From Halobellus sp. Atlit-31R (GTDB lineage: Archaea > Halobacteriota > Halobacteria > Halobacteriales > Haloferacaceae), in NCBI GenBank assembly GCA_003665935.1, contig QPLR01000002.1, forward strand, positions 496,001-560,000: 64,000 nucleotides of DNA, written 5' to 3'. Positions 16,736 through 25,797 of the stretch are shown here, piece after piece. Position numbers and translations under genes: made by a program. The notes beneath the pieces are model-generated. The model worked only from the letters and a program-made list of their open reading frames with translations. It was not told the DNA's origin and made no database searches. How positions within the stretch are numbered: the stretch's first letter is position 1; each line of letters begins with the position of its first letter.

Positions 16736-16884
16736 TGGTTGTTCACCTCTCCTGCTCGCGGGCTCGACTGCCCCGCCGGCGAGTGCCGAGGACAACCGTC
16801 CTCAGTAGCGGATTTCCCTGTCGGCGAGGAGTATCATCAACCCCGGGCAGGCTGTACACCTGGATAACTCGGGATGCCATAAAA
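16736..16884 (-). promoter_or_regulatory. L7Ae promoter and long mRNA leader
   Basis: On the minus strand a TATA-like TTTTATGG (16877-16884) predicts initiation near 16853, leaving a leader of about 118 nt that ends in GGAGAGGTG just before the ATG. The leader has a box C-like UGAUGA (16834-16839), a box D-like CUGA (16802-16805), a stem CTGAGGAC/GTCCTCGG closing a GGTT loop, and a CTCGC/GCGAG stem next to the ribosome binding site. L7Ae is known in other archaea to bind a K-turn in its own mRNA leader. A clean K-turn is not evident by eye here. Confidence 0.45.
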
Positions 16885-17023
16885 GCGCTTTCAATGGCGT
16901 CCTGCCGTGGTACGGCGGCACATACGGTTCGCCTACCCCCGCGCTCCTCGCCTGTCCCTCCTCTCTCGCGAGCCGCTCCCGTTCGAGCGCAACCGCCTTA
17001 CCCCGCGACCGACATCTCCGCGT

Positions 17024-19438
17024 ATGGACGTTGCCGCCCTCGCCGCAGCGCTCCGTGCGGATGCGCGCCGGACGGACCACCGACGCCTGCTCGTCCTCGC
17101 GGGCGACCGCGACGCCGGCATCGACGCCGCCTACGACGCCGTCGACGGAGCCGAGATCCCAACCGCAGAGACGACGATCGTCACGAGCCGCGAGGGCTTC
17201 AAGTTCGACCGCGTCGATCCGAAGCGGACGCAGGACCTCCTCGGGACCACGCGGGGCGCCGTGATCTGTGACGCCCACGAGTCGTTCTCGCCGAACGTCC
17301 TCGGCCGACTCGTCGGAACCGTCGACGGCGGCGGCCTGTTCGTCCTCCTCACGCCGCCGCTCGACGCCTGGCCCGAACGACCGGGCACCTTCGAGGCGTC
17401 GCTTGCGGTTCCGCCGTACGACATTGCCGACGTGGGCGGTCGCTTCCGCGAGCGTCTCGTCGGGACGCTCCGCGACCACCCCGGCGTCGCGATCGTCGAC
17501 GTCGACACCGACACGATCGAACGCTCCGGCGACGCCGGGGACGCCGAACCGACTCCTTCGTCGCCGACGACGCCGCCCGCCGAGAGCCGGGCGTTCCCGC
17601 GAGCGGCGTACGAAGCCTGCGTCACCGCCGATCAGTCGCGTGCGCTCCACGCGCTGGAGGCGCTGGAAGGTGGCGAGGCCGCGAGTCCCGGCGGTGCCGC
17701 CGAAAGCTCCGAGAACGGCCGCGACGGCGACGGCGAAGGGCACGACGGCGACCGTGAGAAGCGGGCTGTCGTCGTCGAGGCCGACCGCGGCCGCGGGAAA
17801 TCGAGCGCTGCGGGACTCGCCGGCGCATCGCTCGCGGCCGGCGGCCGCGACGTACTCGTCACCGCGCCGGACCGTCGGAACGCGGCCGACGTGTTCGAGC
17901 GGGCTCGCGAACTCCTCACGGAGCTCGACGCCCTCGCCGCCGACGACGGCTGGGAGCTCCGAACCGCCCGCGGCGGCCGGATCCGCTTCGTGTCGCCGAC
18001 CGAGGCGACGGCGCTTCCGGGCGATCCGGACGTCGTCCTCGTCGACGAGGCGGCCGCGCTCCCGATCAGACACCTCTCGGCGTTTCTCGGCGCGTCGGCC
18101 GTGGCGTTCTTCACTACCGTCCGCGGCTACGAGGGTGCCGGGCGGGGGTTCTCGGTGCGCTTCCGCGGACGACTGGCCGACGCCGACCACGACGTCGCCG
18201 ACGTCACGCTCGCCGACCCGATCCGCTACGCCGCCCACGATCCGGTGGAGACCTGGGCGTTCCGCGCGTTGCTCTTAGACGCACGCCCCCCCGTCGACGG
18301 CCTCGTCGCCGACGCCACCCTCGACTCCGTGGCTTACCGTGCACTCACTCCCGACGGGCTCGCCGCCGACGAGCATCTGCTACGCGAGGTGTTCGGCCTG
18401 CTGGTCCTCGCGCACTACCGGACGGAGCCGAACGACCTCGCGCGGCTGCTGGACGCGCCGAACCTCCGCGTTCGCGTCCTCGAACACGACGGCCACGTCG
18501 TGAGCGTCGCGCTGCTCGCCCGCGAGGGCGGCCTCGACGCCGACACCCGACGGACGATGTACGAGGGCGAGCGCGTCCGCGGCAATATGCTCCCGGACGT
18601 GTTCACGAGTCAGCTCCGCGACGAGGCCGCGGGCGTCCCCGTCGGCTACCGCGTGGTCCGGATCGCGACCCACCACGCCGCGCGCTCGCGGGGGCTCGGC
18701 TCGATGCTACTGGCGAAGCTCCGCTCGGAGTTCGAGACCGAGGCGGACTACCTCGGCGTCGGCTACGGGGCGACGCCGGAACTGCTCTCTTTCTGGGCCG
18801 CGAACGGCTACGAGACGGTACACCTATCGACGACGCGGAACGCGACCAGCGGGGAGTACTCCGCGCTGATGCTCGCTCCGCTCTCTGCGGCCGGGCGGGC
18901 GCTCCGTGACCGCCAATCGGAGTGGTTCCGCGACCGGATTCCCGACGTCCTCGTCGATCAACTCCGCGACGCCGACCCGGACGTCGTGCGCGGCGTACTC
19001 GCGGCCTGCGGGGGAAGGAAGGGTGAACGCGGACCCGCGAGCGGGAGCGACGACGGCAGTGACGGCGACGGCACTCGGCCGGATCTCACCGACCGCGAGT
19101 GGCGCGTCGTCGTCGGTGCGGCCGTCGGCCCCGGCCAGTACGCGACCGCGCCCGGCGCGTTTCGCCGCCTCGCGCTCTACGCGCTCGTCGGCGGCGCGGG
19201 TGAGAGCGGAGAGCGTGCGGTCGATCCAGGGGCGCTCCTTACCGCCCGCGAGGAGCGACTGCTCGTCCGGAAAGTGCTCCAGGCACAGCCCTGGAAGACT
19301 GTCGCCGACGAACTGGACTACGTTTCCACGCGCCAGTGTATGCGGGCGTTCGGCGCGATCTACGAGTCGCTTCTGGATCGGTACGGTGCCGGTATCGACG
19401 TCGTCGAGGCCGAGCGCGCCCGGTTCGAGGGCGAGTAG
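17024..19438 (+). CDS. tmcA: tRNA(Met) cytidine acetyltransferase TmcA
   Basis: Makes N4-acetylcytidine in tRNA or rRNA using acetyl-CoA and ATP. It has 804 residues in the usual order. An N-terminal DUF1726 domain (about 1-165) is followed by an RNA-helicase-like ATPase with Walker A ADRGRGKSS (253-261) and Walker B VVLVDEAAALP. A GNAT acetyltransferase domain comes next (HHAARSRGLGSMLLAKL), and then a C-terminal tRNA-binding region. Two acidic or Gly-rich low-complexity inserts (about 168-190 and 222-246) are haloarchaeal additions. The start ATG 17024 precedes MDVAALAAALRADARR; no stop separates it from upstream non-coding sequence. It is divergent from the L7Ae operon. Confidence 0.94.
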   Translation: MDVAALAAALRADARRTDHRRLLVLAGDRDAGIDAAYDAVDGAEIPTAETTIVTSREGFKFDRVDPKRTQDLLGTTRGAVICDAHESFSPNVLGRLVGTVDGGGLFVLLTPPLDAWPERPGTFEASLAVPPYDIADVGGRFRERLVGTLRDHPGVAIVDVDTDTIERSGDAGDAEPTPSSPTTPPAESRAFPRAAYEACVTADQSRALHALEALEGGEAASPGGAAESSENGRDGDGEGHDGDREKRAVVVEADRGRGKSSAAGLAGASLAAGGRDVLVTAPDRRNAADVFERARELLTELDALAADDGWELRTARGGRIRFVSPTEATALPGDPDVVLVDEAAALPIRHLSAFLGASAVAFFTTVRGYEGAGRGFSVRFRGRLADADHDVADVTLADPIRYAAHDPVETWAFRALLLDARPPVDGLVADATLDSVAYRALTPDGLAADEHLLREVFGLLVLAHYRTEPNDLARLLDAPNLRVRVLEHDGHVVSVALLAREGGLDADTRRTMYEGERVRGNMLPDVFTSQLRDEAAGVPVGYRVVRIATHHAARSRGLGSMLLAKLRSEFETEADYLGVGYGATPELLSFWAANGYETVHLSTTRNATSGEYSALMLAPLSAAGRALRDRQSEWFRDRIPDVLVDQLRDADPDVVRGVLAACGGRKGERGPASGSDDGSDGDGTRPDLTDREWRVVVGAAVGPGQYATAPGAFRRLALYALVGGAGESGERAVDPGALLTAREERLLVRKVLQAQPWKTVADELDYVSTRQCMRAFGAIYESLLDRYGAGIDVVEAERARFEGE

Positions 19439-19505
19439 GCGAACGCGAGCAAACGGCGCATCGCGGAGGCGCGACGTTCATCACCGTCCGTGACCACGCT
19501 GGGAT

Positions 19506-19985
19506 ATGGAGCCGCTCACCTGGCTGGCGCTCGGCCTCGCGGTGCTCGGGGTCGTCGGCGCGGTGCTGCCGCTGTTGCCCAGCGGGCTGCTCTCGATCGC
19601 CGGGGTCGTCCTCTACTGGTGGTCGACCGGGTACACAGAGCCGTCAGCCCTGCTCGTGGCCGTGCTCGTCGGGGTCGGGCTGTTCGTGATGGTGGTAGAC
19701 TACGCCGGTGGCGCGATCGCGGCGCGGGCGGGCGGTGCGTCGGCGCTCACGACCGCCGCGGCCGTCCTCGTCGGGCTGGTGCTCCTCCTCGTCGCCGGTC
19801 CCGTCGGGTTCGTAGTTGGCCTCGCGGCGACCGTCTTCGTCGTCGAGTTCGCCCAGCACGCCGACGCCGAAGCTGGGCTCCGGGTCGCGCTGTACTCGAC
19901 GATCGGGGTGCTCGCTTCGACCGTCGTACAGGTGGTGCTGACCGGCGCGATCCTCCTCGTGCTCGCACTCGTCATCTTCGTCTGA
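19506..19985 (+). CDS. DUF456 family membrane protein
   Basis: A 159-residue membrane protein with about five hydrophobic helices. The N-terminal ALGLAVLGVVGAVLPLLPSGLLSIAGVVLYWW and the central YAGGAIAARAGG fit DUF456, whose members have paired glycine-rich helices and no established function. The end LTGAILLVLALVIFV is a terminal helix. The start ATG 19506 lies 67 nt after tmcA. A GNAT gene follows with its own TATA box. Confidence 0.8.
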   Translation: MEPLTWLALGLAVLGVVGAVLPLLPSGLLSIAGVVLYWWSTGYTEPSALLVAVLVGVGLFVMVVDYAGGAIAARAGGASALTTAAAVLVGLVLLLVAGPVGFVVGLAATVFVVEFAQHADAEAGLRVALYSTIGVLASTVVQVVLTGAILLVLALVIFV

Positions 19986-20035
19986 GGGGTGGAACCGACC
20001 GCAACGCGGCCGGAAGCGTTAGGAACCGACGGAGG

Positions 20036-20043
20036 AATTATAT
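20036..20043 (+). promoter_or_regulatory. TATA box of the GNAT gene
   Basis: AATTATAT at 20036-20043, 24-31 nt upstream of the GTG at 20067. It supports a leaderless message starting at that GTG rather than at the ATG at 19989, which would lie upstream of the promoter. Confidence 0.65.
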
Positions 20044-20066
20044 CGGTCGTGGTCCAAACAAAGCGC

Positions 20067-20558
20067 GTGAGCGTCAACGTCGAGATGCGGGTGGACGCCC
20101 CAGGTTCCGCGGAGTACGCCGAGGAGGCGTGGGACCTGAAGGAGCGCATTCGAAAGCGTGAGGGCGTACTCAAGCAGCGCCGGACGTTCTTCGTCGACGC
20201 CTACCGGCGCGCACGGGACCATCTGCTCTTCGAGGAGGAGGAACTCGTCGGCTTCGCGTCCGTTCGTCGGGACGGCTACATTCTGTTTCTCGCGGTCGCA
20301 CCCGAGTACCGCGGTGAGGGCTACGGCAAGCGGCTCGTCGCGGCCGCACTCCAAGAACACGAGTCGATCTCCTGTCACGCGCGGGCGACGAACGAGTCCG
20401 CGCTCTCCTTCTACGATCATCTCGGCTTCGAGATCCAGCGCCGAATCACTGGCTACTACGAGGACGGCGGGGACGCGTACTATCTCCGTCTCGGCGACGG
20501 AGCCTCGCTCCGCGAGAAGTTCGCCGACTTCTTCCGGCGATCCGTCGTCGGCGAGTGA
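20067..20558 (+). CDS. GNAT family N-acetyltransferase
   Basis: A 163-residue acetyl-CoA-dependent acyltransferase of unknown substrate. GNAT motif A is clear: ILFLAVAPEYRGEGYGKRLVAAAL (the V-x-P-x-x-R/Q-G-x-G/A loop). Motif B follows as ESALSFYDHLGFEIQRRITGYY. The N-terminal VSVNVEMRVDAPGSAEYAEEAWDLKERIRKREGVL block is conserved among haloarchaeal members. The start is a GTG at 20067, set by the TATA box. N-terminal or Rim-type protein acetylation would fit the fold but is not shown by context. Confidence 0.85.
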   Translation: MSVNVEMRVDAPGSAEYAEEAWDLKERIRKREGVLKQRRTFFVDAYRRARDHLLFEEEELVGFASVRRDGYILFLAVAPEYRGEGYGKRLVAAALQEHESISCHARATNESALSFYDHLGFEIQRRITGYYEDGGDAYYLRLGDGASLREKFADFFRRSVVGE

Positions 20559-20594
20559 GCCGGCCGGGTCGCCGTCCGGCCGCCACGCCCGGCG

Positions 20595-21443
20595 TTACAG
20601 CTCTTCGACGCCGTTGTCGGTGACCACCTGATCCACCAGCTCGACGGGCGTCGCGTCGTAGGCGGGGTTCTCGATCACGACGTCCTCGATCGGTTCGAGC
20701 GAGACCTCCGACGGCGAGCGGAGTTCGTTCTCGAAGACGAAGCTACCGTCGACGATCTTCGCCGCCGAGCCGACGACCGTCACCGGGACGTCGAGGCGGT
20801 TCGCGGTGGCGACGATGGGGAACGTTCCGACGCGGTTGTACAGGGTGTCGTCGACGATGCAGTCCATCCCGACGACGACGCGGTCACAGTCGGCGAGGAA
20901 CGAGCCGGCCGCGCCGTCGACCATCAGGTGCGTCTCGACACCGTCGACTGCGGCGAGACGGCGCGCCGTCTTCCGACCGAGAAAGCGGGGGCGCGCTTCG
21001 GTGACGTACGCCGTGAGCGCTGCGCCGTCCGCAGCGGCCTGCTCGATCGCTTCGAGCGCGGTCGAGGAGTAGTCGTGCGTGAGGAACGTATCGCCGTCCT
21101 CGAACATCGAGACGGCGTTCTCCGCCGCTCGCGTCTTCCCCTGCTGGATCTCTTCGACGACGCTCTCGATCACCTCTTCGAGGAGCGCTTTCGCCTCCGC
21201 GACGGTCTCTCGCCGATCGACGACGCTCACGAGGACCGTCTGCATCGCGTTGAACAGCGACGCGTGGGAGGGGTTCGCACGCTTGAGCGCGCTCACGTTG
21301 CGTTCGAGATCCCGCTCGAACTCCTCGACGGTGGCGTGATCCCGCTCACGCAGCTCCGAGAGTGCCCGCGTCGCCTTCACGGCGACGACCGACGAACTGT
21401 GCGTCTGCATCTCTCGGATCTCGGCTATGGTCTCGTCGATCAT
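20595..21443 (-). CDS. Ribose-1,5-bisphosphate isomerase (eIF2B-like)
   Basis: Converts ribose 1,5-bisphosphate to ribulose 1,5-bisphosphate in the archaeal AMP/nucleoside degradation pathway. It has 282 residues of the eIF-2B alpha/MTNA family. Diagnostic stretches are FLTHDYSSTALEAIEQA, VTEARPRFLGRKTARRLA (substrate loop), VVVGMDCIVDDTLYNRVGTFPIV (catalytic Asp) and FVFENELRSPSEV. The start ATG 21443 gives MIDETIAEIREMQTHSSSVVAVKA, the usual N-terminus; the frame stays open upstream into repeats. Methylthioribose-1-phosphate isomerase is the main alternative, but the short N-terminus fits R15P isomerase. Confidence 0.88.
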   Translation of the reverse strand: MIDETIAEIREMQTHSSSVVAVKATRALSELRERDHATVEEFERDLERNVSALKRANPSHASLFNAMQTVLVSVVDRRETVAEAKALLEEVIESVVEEIQQGKTRAAENAVSMFEDGDTFLTHDYSSTALEAIEQAAADGAALTAYVTEARPRFLGRKTARRLAAVDGVETHLMVDGAAGSFLADCDRVVVGMDCIVDDTLYNRVGTFPIVATANRLDVPVTVVGSAAKIVDGSFVFENELRSPSEVSLEPIEDVVIENPAYDATPVELVDQVVTDNGVEEL

Positions 21444-21478
21444 ATCCGAGAGTCGGAGACTCGGGTGAAAGACCTTCC

Positions 21479-21519
21479 GACGGGCGGCAGTGTCGACGGG
21501 CGGCAGTGTCGACGGGCGG
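21479..21519. repeat. 16-bp tandem repeat, 2.6 units
   Basis: The unit gacgggcggcagtgtc is present perfectly at 21479-21494 and 21495-21510, with a partial third copy at 21511-21519. It fills the gap between the DUF5822-like stop (21524, minus strand) and the start of the isomerase, just after a stop codon, like other short repeats in this window. Confidence 0.9.
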
Positions 21520-21523
21520 TATC

Positions 21524-21799
21524 TCAGTCGCCGTCCTCGGGGAGCTCGTCCGGATCGTCGCCGCCGTCGCCGGCGTCGAACCGCCGCGCGTAGAAGAACA
21601 CCGCGAGCGCGACGACGATCCAGACGACGGCACCCACCCGAATCGCGAACTCGACGCGGGCTCCCCACGTCGGGAGCGTGGTTCGGACCGAGAGCGCGGC
21701 GACGACCGGCGCGCCGACGACGATGGTGAGAACGAACGTCGTCTGCATCACCCATCCGTAGTCGACTCCCTCGGGGTCGGACGTCTCGACTGGTTGCAC
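21524..21799 (-). CDS. Small two-helix membrane protein (DUF5822-like)
   Basis: A 91-residue haloarchaeal protein. MQPVETSDPEGVDYGWVMQTTFVLTIVVG leads into the first helix (about 17-40), and a second follows (WGARVEFAIRVGAVVWIVVALAVFFYARRF, about 45-72). The tail is acidic (DAGDGGDDPDELPEDGD). The PVETxDPEGVDYGWVMQ start resembles what I recall as DUF5822; I cannot verify the number. It lies between the isomerase and an alpha/beta hydrolase, all on the minus strand but with gaps of about 70-80 nt. Confidence 0.68.
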   Translation of the reverse strand: MQPVETSDPEGVDYGWVMQTTFVLTIVVGAPVVAALSVRTTLPTWGARVEFAIRVGAVVWIVVALAVFFYARRFDAGDGGDDPDELPEDGD

Positions 21800-21868
21800 G
21801 CTCTGATCTTCGTCGGCCGCGCAAAAGCGATGCCGGTTTGTCGCGTCGCGATCCCGAACCGCCGGCTC

Positions 21869-22636
21869 TCACGCGGACAGAAACGCTCTGACGGCGTCGT
21901 TGAACTGCGTCGGCGCGTCGAGCATCGCCAAGTGGGCGGCGTCGTCGAGCACCCGCAGCTCGCAGTCCGGAAGCTCCGCACACAGTCGCTCGTGGTAGTA
22001 AGGGGGCGTCAGGCGGTCGTACTCGCCGACGAGCGCCAGCGTCGGAACCTCGATCGCGGCGAGTTCGCCGCGGACGTCGAAGGCGTGTGCAGTACGGAGG
22101 TCCCGTTCGAGCGTAGCGCTACCGGTCTCGCGGAGGGTCGCCCGCGACAGATCGAGCGTAGCCTCGTCGGCGTCGTGAAAGAGGTGGTCGGGCTCGTGGA
22201 AGAACGCAACCAGTCGCTCGAAGTCCGTGGACGCCCACCGGAGGAGGTCGTCGAGGACCGGGAGGCGCGCGCCCGCGCCCGCGAGAATCAGGGCGGACAC
22301 GTCGACCTCGCGCTCTAAGAGCGCCGTGAGGACGACTGCTCCGCCGAGGGAGTTGCCGAGGAGGACGTCCGCGTCGACGGCCTCGGCGACGGCGACGACG
22401 TCGTCGACGTACGCCGAGAGCGCCTCGTACCCCGGTTCGGCGGCGACGTCATCGCTCTCGCCGTGGCCGCTCAGGTCGAGCGCGACGACCGAGTGCTCGT
22501 CAGCCAGTTCCGACTGCGGGGACCAGACGCGGTGTGTTCCCCCGCTGCCGTGGACGGCGAGGACCGTCGCACCGGCCGCGCCCCGGTCGAACCGCCGGTA
22601 GGCCGTCTCCCGACCGTGGTGGATGACCGTTTGCAT
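21869..22636 (-). CDS. Alpha/beta hydrolase
   Basis: A 255-residue serine hydrolase of the alpha/beta fold, substrate unknown. The oxyanion segment VLAVHGSGGTHRVW (26-39), nucleophile elbow LLGNSLGGAVVL (Ser96), acid residue in LVGEYDRLTPP, and histidine in LDDAAHLAMLDAP are in the expected order. The lid region (about 125-185) is Leu/Phe-rich. It resembles esterase/3-oxoadipate enol-lactonase-type proteins, but nothing around it indicates aromatic catabolism. Confidence 0.85.
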   Translation of the reverse strand: MQTVIHHGRETAYRRFDRGAAGATVLAVHGSGGTHRVWSPQSELADEHSVVALDLSGHGESDDVAAEPGYEALSAYVDDVVAVAEAVDADVLLGNSLGGAVVLTALLEREVDVSALILAGAGARLPVLDDLLRWASTDFERLVAFFHEPDHLFHDADEATLDLSRATLRETGSATLERDLRTAHAFDVRGELAAIEVPTLALVGEYDRLTPPYYHERLCAELPDCELRVLDDAAHLAMLDAPTQFNDAVRAFLSA

Positions 22637-22796
22637 ACGAATCTGTTGGGCTGACGGCGATATAAACCTCAGCGCGGGACGAGCGACCGAGGAGGCGCAC
22701 CTCGAAACACACGCCAGCGCGAGGATCGCCCCCCGAATCGCAATTCAACCACTGATTCCGCACCCCCGGCGCTGTATTGCGGTTTTTGTGCGACAA

Positions 22797-22829
22797 TTTT
22801 AAATAACTAGGCAACTAACTTAGAGTTAG
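22797..22829 (+). promoter_or_regulatory. Promoter and operator-like inverted repeat ahead of the cdcH operon
   Basis: A TATA box, TTTTAAATAA (22797-22806), is followed by the inverted repeat CTAACT-TAG-AGTTAG (22815-22829), positioned where transcription should begin, before the ATG at 22838. The wider motif CAACTAACTTAGAGTT (22812-22827) recurs with one change at 26005-26020. An inverted repeat over the start site is a classic place for repressor binding, but no regulator is identified. Confidence 0.5.
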
Positions 22830-22837
22830 GAACAACG

Positions 22838-23086
22838 ATGAGTAGCAAACAGCTGACCGGTCGTGACGAGCGGATCGTCCGCCGGTACGAATACGACGAC
22901 AGTTGGGTGATCGCTGCGGACGTCGGTCTCGCCTCGGAGGACGTCGACGTCGACGTCGTCGGAACGACCGCGATCGTCGTGGCCGACACGGGCGAGCAGA
23001 TGTCCGAGACGGAGTTCGAGCTGCCCGGTGAGGAGGCATCGGTCGCGACGAACAACGGCGTGCTCACCTTTACGATCGAGAAATGA
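22838..23086 (+). CDS. Small haloarchaeal protein upstream of cdcH (DUF7127-like)
   Basis: An 82-residue protein that looks like a small beta-sandwich: [34 protein letters not shown], ending [21 protein letters not shown]. The last line (GVLTFTIEK) recalls the final strand of Hsp20/alpha-crystallin domains, so a chaperone-like fold is possible. I recall the family as DUF7127 but cannot confirm. Its stop overlaps the cdcH start by 4 nt, so it is co-translated with the ATPase and may serve as an adaptor. Confidence 0.72.
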   Translation: MSSKQLTGRDERIVRRYEYDDSWVIAADVGLASEDVDVDVVGTTAIVVADTGEQMSETEFELPGEEASVATNNGVLTFTIEK

Positions 23087-25344
23087 AGCTGACGGTCAAA
23101 CCGCTCAAACAGAAGGACGCCGGCCGCGGCCTCGCGGCCATCGACCGCGAGGCGGCCGAAGAACTCGGCCTGGAGGGCGGCGACTACATCCGGATCGACG
23201 GCGACGGCGGTACCGCTATCGCCCGTGTCTGGCCCGGCTACCCCGAGGACAGCGGGACGGGCGTGATCCGTATCGACGGCCGGCTCCGCCAGCAGGCGAA
23301 CGTCGGCATCGACGACCGCGTCGTGGTCGAGAAGGCCGACATCAAGCCCGCGAAACACGTCTCCGTGGCCCTCCCGCAGAATCTCCGCATCAGCGGCAAC
23401 ATCGGCGCGCACCTCCGTGACAAGCTCGCGGGCCAGCCCGTCACGCAGGGCCAGAACATCCGCGTGCCGTTCGGCTTCGGATTTATGACCTCGTCGAATC
23501 AGCCGATCCCGATGAAGGTCGCCTCGACCGAGCCGGCCGGCACGGTCGTCGTCACCGACTCGACCGAGGTCTCGATCAGTCAGACCCCCGCCGAGGAGAT
23601 CCAGTCCGCCGAAGAGGCCGAAAGCGAGACGCCCTCGGTGACCTACGAGGACATCGGCGGTCTCGACCGGGAGCTCGAACAGGTCCGGGAGATGATCGAG
23701 CTCCCGATGCGGCACCCCGAGCTGTTCCAGCGGCTCGGCATCGAGCCGCCGAAGGGCGTGCTGCTGCACGGCCCGCCGGGAACCGGTAAGACGCTCATCG
23801 CGAAGGCCGTCGCCAACGAGATCGACGCCTCCTTCCACACGATCTCCGGCCCGGAGATCATGTCGAAATACTACGGCGAGTCCGAAGAGCAGCTCCGTGA
23901 GATCTTCGAGGAGGCCGAAGAGAGCGCGCCGGCGATCGTCTTCGTCGACGAGATCGACTCGATCGCCCCCAAGCGCGGCGAGGCCGGCGGCGACGTCGAA
24001 CGTCGGGTCGTCGCCCAACTCCTCTCGCTGATGGACGGGCTCGACGAGCGCGGCGAGGTCGTCGTCATCGGCGCGACCAACCGCGTGGACGCGATCGACC
24101 CGGCGCTGCGCCGCGGCGGCCGCTTCGACCGCGAGATCGAGATCGGCGTCCCCGACCGCGAGGGCCGGAAGGAGATCCTCCAGGTCCACACGCGGAACAT
24201 GCCGCTCTCGGACGGCGTCGACCTCGACGAGTACGCCGACAACACCCACGGCTTCGTCGGCGCCGACATCGAGAGCCTCGCGAAGGAGGCCGCGATGAAC
24301 GCGCTGCGGCGCATCCGTCCCGAGATCGACCTCGAGTCCGAGGAGATCGACGCCGAGGTGTTGGAGTCGCTGTCGGTCACGACGAACGACTTCAAGGAGG
24401 CGATCAAGGGGATCGAACCCTCGGCGCTTCGGGAGGTGTTCGTCGAGGTCCCCGACGTGACCTGGGAGAACGTCGGCGGGCTCGAAGACACCAAAGAGCG
24501 GCTCCGCGAGACGATCCAGTGGCCGCTTGAGTACCCCGAGGTGTTCGAGGCGATGGACATGCAGTCCGCGAAGGGCGTCCTGATGTACGGCCCGCCCGGG
24601 ACCGGAAAGACCCTCCTGGCGAAAGCCGTCGCCAACGAGTCCGAGTCCAACTTCATCTCTGTGAAGGGGCCGGAGCTGCTCGACAAGTACGTCGGCGAGT
24701 CAGAGAAGGGCGTCCGCGAGATCTTCAAGAAGGCCAGGGAGAACGCCCCCACGGTGGTCTTCTTCGACGAGATCGACTCGATCGCGACCGAGCGCGGCCG
24801 CAACACGGGCGACTCGGGCGTCTCCGAGCGCGTCGTCTCACAGCTCCTGACGGAACTCGACGGGCTCGAAACCCTCGAAGACGTGGTCGTCGTCGCGACG
24901 ACCAACCGACCGGATCTGATCGACTCGGCGCTCCTCCGTCCGGGTCGGCTCGACCGCCACGTCCACGTGCCCGTCCCCGACGAGGACGCTCGCCGGGCGA
25001 TCTTCGCGGTCCACACCGAGCGGAAGCCGCTGGCGGAGGATGTCGACCTCGACGAGCTCGCCGGAGAAACCGACGGCTACGTCGGTGCCGACATCGAGGC
25101 GGTCTGCCGTGAGGCGTCGATGGCCGCGAGCCGCGAGTTCATCAACAGCGTCTCCCGCGAGGAGGTGGCCGACTCCGTCGGTAACGTCCGCGTGACGATG
25201 GAGCACTTCGAGCAGGCGCTCGAGGAGGTCAACCCCAGCGTCACCGCCGAGACCAGAGAGCGCTACGAGGAGATCGAACAGCGCTTCCAGACGAGCGAAG
25301 TCGAACGCGAACCCGAAGCAGAGATCGGCCGGACGTTCCAGTAA
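23083..25344 (+). CDS. cdcH: CdcH, Cdc48/p97-type AAA+ ATPase
   Basis: A 753-residue hexameric unfoldase that extracts and unfolds proteins, probably for the proteasome. The N-domain (about 1-180, starting [26 protein letters not shown]) is followed by two AAA modules. Walker A motifs GPPGTGKT are at 230-237 and 503-510. Walker B is [13 protein letters not shown] in D1 and [13 protein letters not shown] in D2, with arginine fingers in the [11 protein letters not shown] and [10 protein letters not shown] second-region-of-homology segments. The C-terminus ends IGRTFQ rather than the HbYX motif of proteasomal PAN. ATG 23083 overlaps the small upstream gene. Confidence 0.96.
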   Translation: MKLTVKPLKQKDAGRGLAAIDREAAEELGLEGGDYIRIDGDGGTAIARVWPGYPEDSGTGVIRIDGRLRQQANVGIDDRVVVEKADIKPAKHVSVALPQNLRISGNIGAHLRDKLAGQPVTQGQNIRVPFGFGFMTSSNQPIPMKVASTEPAGTVVVTDSTEVSISQTPAEEIQSAEEAESETPSVTYEDIGGLDRELEQVREMIELPMRHPELFQRLGIEPPKGVLLHGPPGTGKTLIAKAVANEIDASFHTISGPEIMSKYYGESEEQLREIFEEAEESAPAIVFVDEIDSIAPKRGEAGGDVERRVVAQLLSLMDGLDERGEVVVIGATNRVDAIDPALRRGGRFDREIEIGVPDREGRKEILQVHTRNMPLSDGVDLDEYADNTHGFVGADIESLAKEAAMNALRRIRPEIDLESEEIDAEVLESLSVTTNDFKEAIKGIEPSALREVFVEVPDVTWENVGGLEDTKERLRETIQWPLEYPEVFEAMDMQSAKGVLMYGPPGTGKTLLAKAVANESESNFISVKGPELLDKYVGESEKGVREIFKKARENAPTVVFFDEIDSIATERGRNTGDSGVSERVVSQLLTELDGLETLEDVVVVATTNRPDLIDSALLRPGRLDRHVHVPVPDEDARRAIFAVHTERKPLAEDVDLDELAGETDGYVGADIEAVCREASMAASREFINSVSREEVADSVGNVRVTMEHFEQALEEVNPSVTAETRERYEEIEQRFQTSEVEREPEAEIGRTFQ

Positions 25345-25349
25345 CGGCC

Positions 25350-25366
25350 GAGCGCTCCCGCTCTTT
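25350..25366 (+). terminator. Short hairpin and T tract after cdcH
   Basis: GAGCG (25350-25354) pairs with CGCTC (25359-25363) around a CTCC loop, followed by TTT. It starts 5 nt after the cdcH stop and lies between converging genes, so it could serve as a terminator. The stem is short and the T run weak. Confidence 0.4.
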
Positions 25367-25389
25367 GTGCGACCGTCGAACGGCCCCGC

Positions 25390-25797
25390 TCACGCCGACG
25401 CGTCGTCGCTGCCTTCTTCGTCGTCACCTTCTTCGTCGCCGCCGAGCTGCACGATCGCTGCGTTCTGAAAGAAGTACTCGTAGTGAGTGAACAGATACAG
25501 CAGCACGAGCAGTGACGCGACGACCACGACAGCGAAGCGCGAGTCGCCGACCAGAATGTTGCTCATCCCGACGAGCGCGCCCAGCCCGTAGACGACCACG
25601 GCACCCCACCAGCCGCGCCGGTGGCGGATCCACAGAAAGTACGCGACGGCCGCCAGAACGAGCCCGTAGCCGACGCTGATGACACTACCGGCCAGTGCGC
25701 CCCCCGCGAGGAACACGACTCCGTAGAGAGCCGTGAGGGCAGCGACGACGGCGAGCCCCGCGGGCGGCCAGGACCGCGTTTCCGACGGCTCCGACAT
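25390..25797 (-). CDS. Four-helix membrane protein
   Basis: A 135-residue membrane protein without recognised family. Hydrophobic segments lie at about 13-33 (LAVVAALTALYGVVFLAGGA), 36-55 (SVISVGYGLVLAAVAYFLWI), 62-82 (WGAVVVYGLGALVGMSNIL) and 88-106 (FAVVVVASLLVLLYLFTHY). The C-terminus is acidic (GGDEEGDDEEGSDDASA). ATG 25797 gives MSEPSETRSWPP, a normal cytoplasmic start, while the open extension above it crosses the promoter. It converges with cdcH. Confidence 0.68.
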   Translation of the reverse strand: MSEPSETRSWPPAGLAVVAALTALYGVVFLAGGALAGSVISVGYGLVLAAVAYFLWIRHRRGWWGAVVVYGLGALVGMSNILVGDSRFAVVVVASLLVLLYLFTHYEYFFQNAAIVQLGGDEEGDDEEGSDDASA

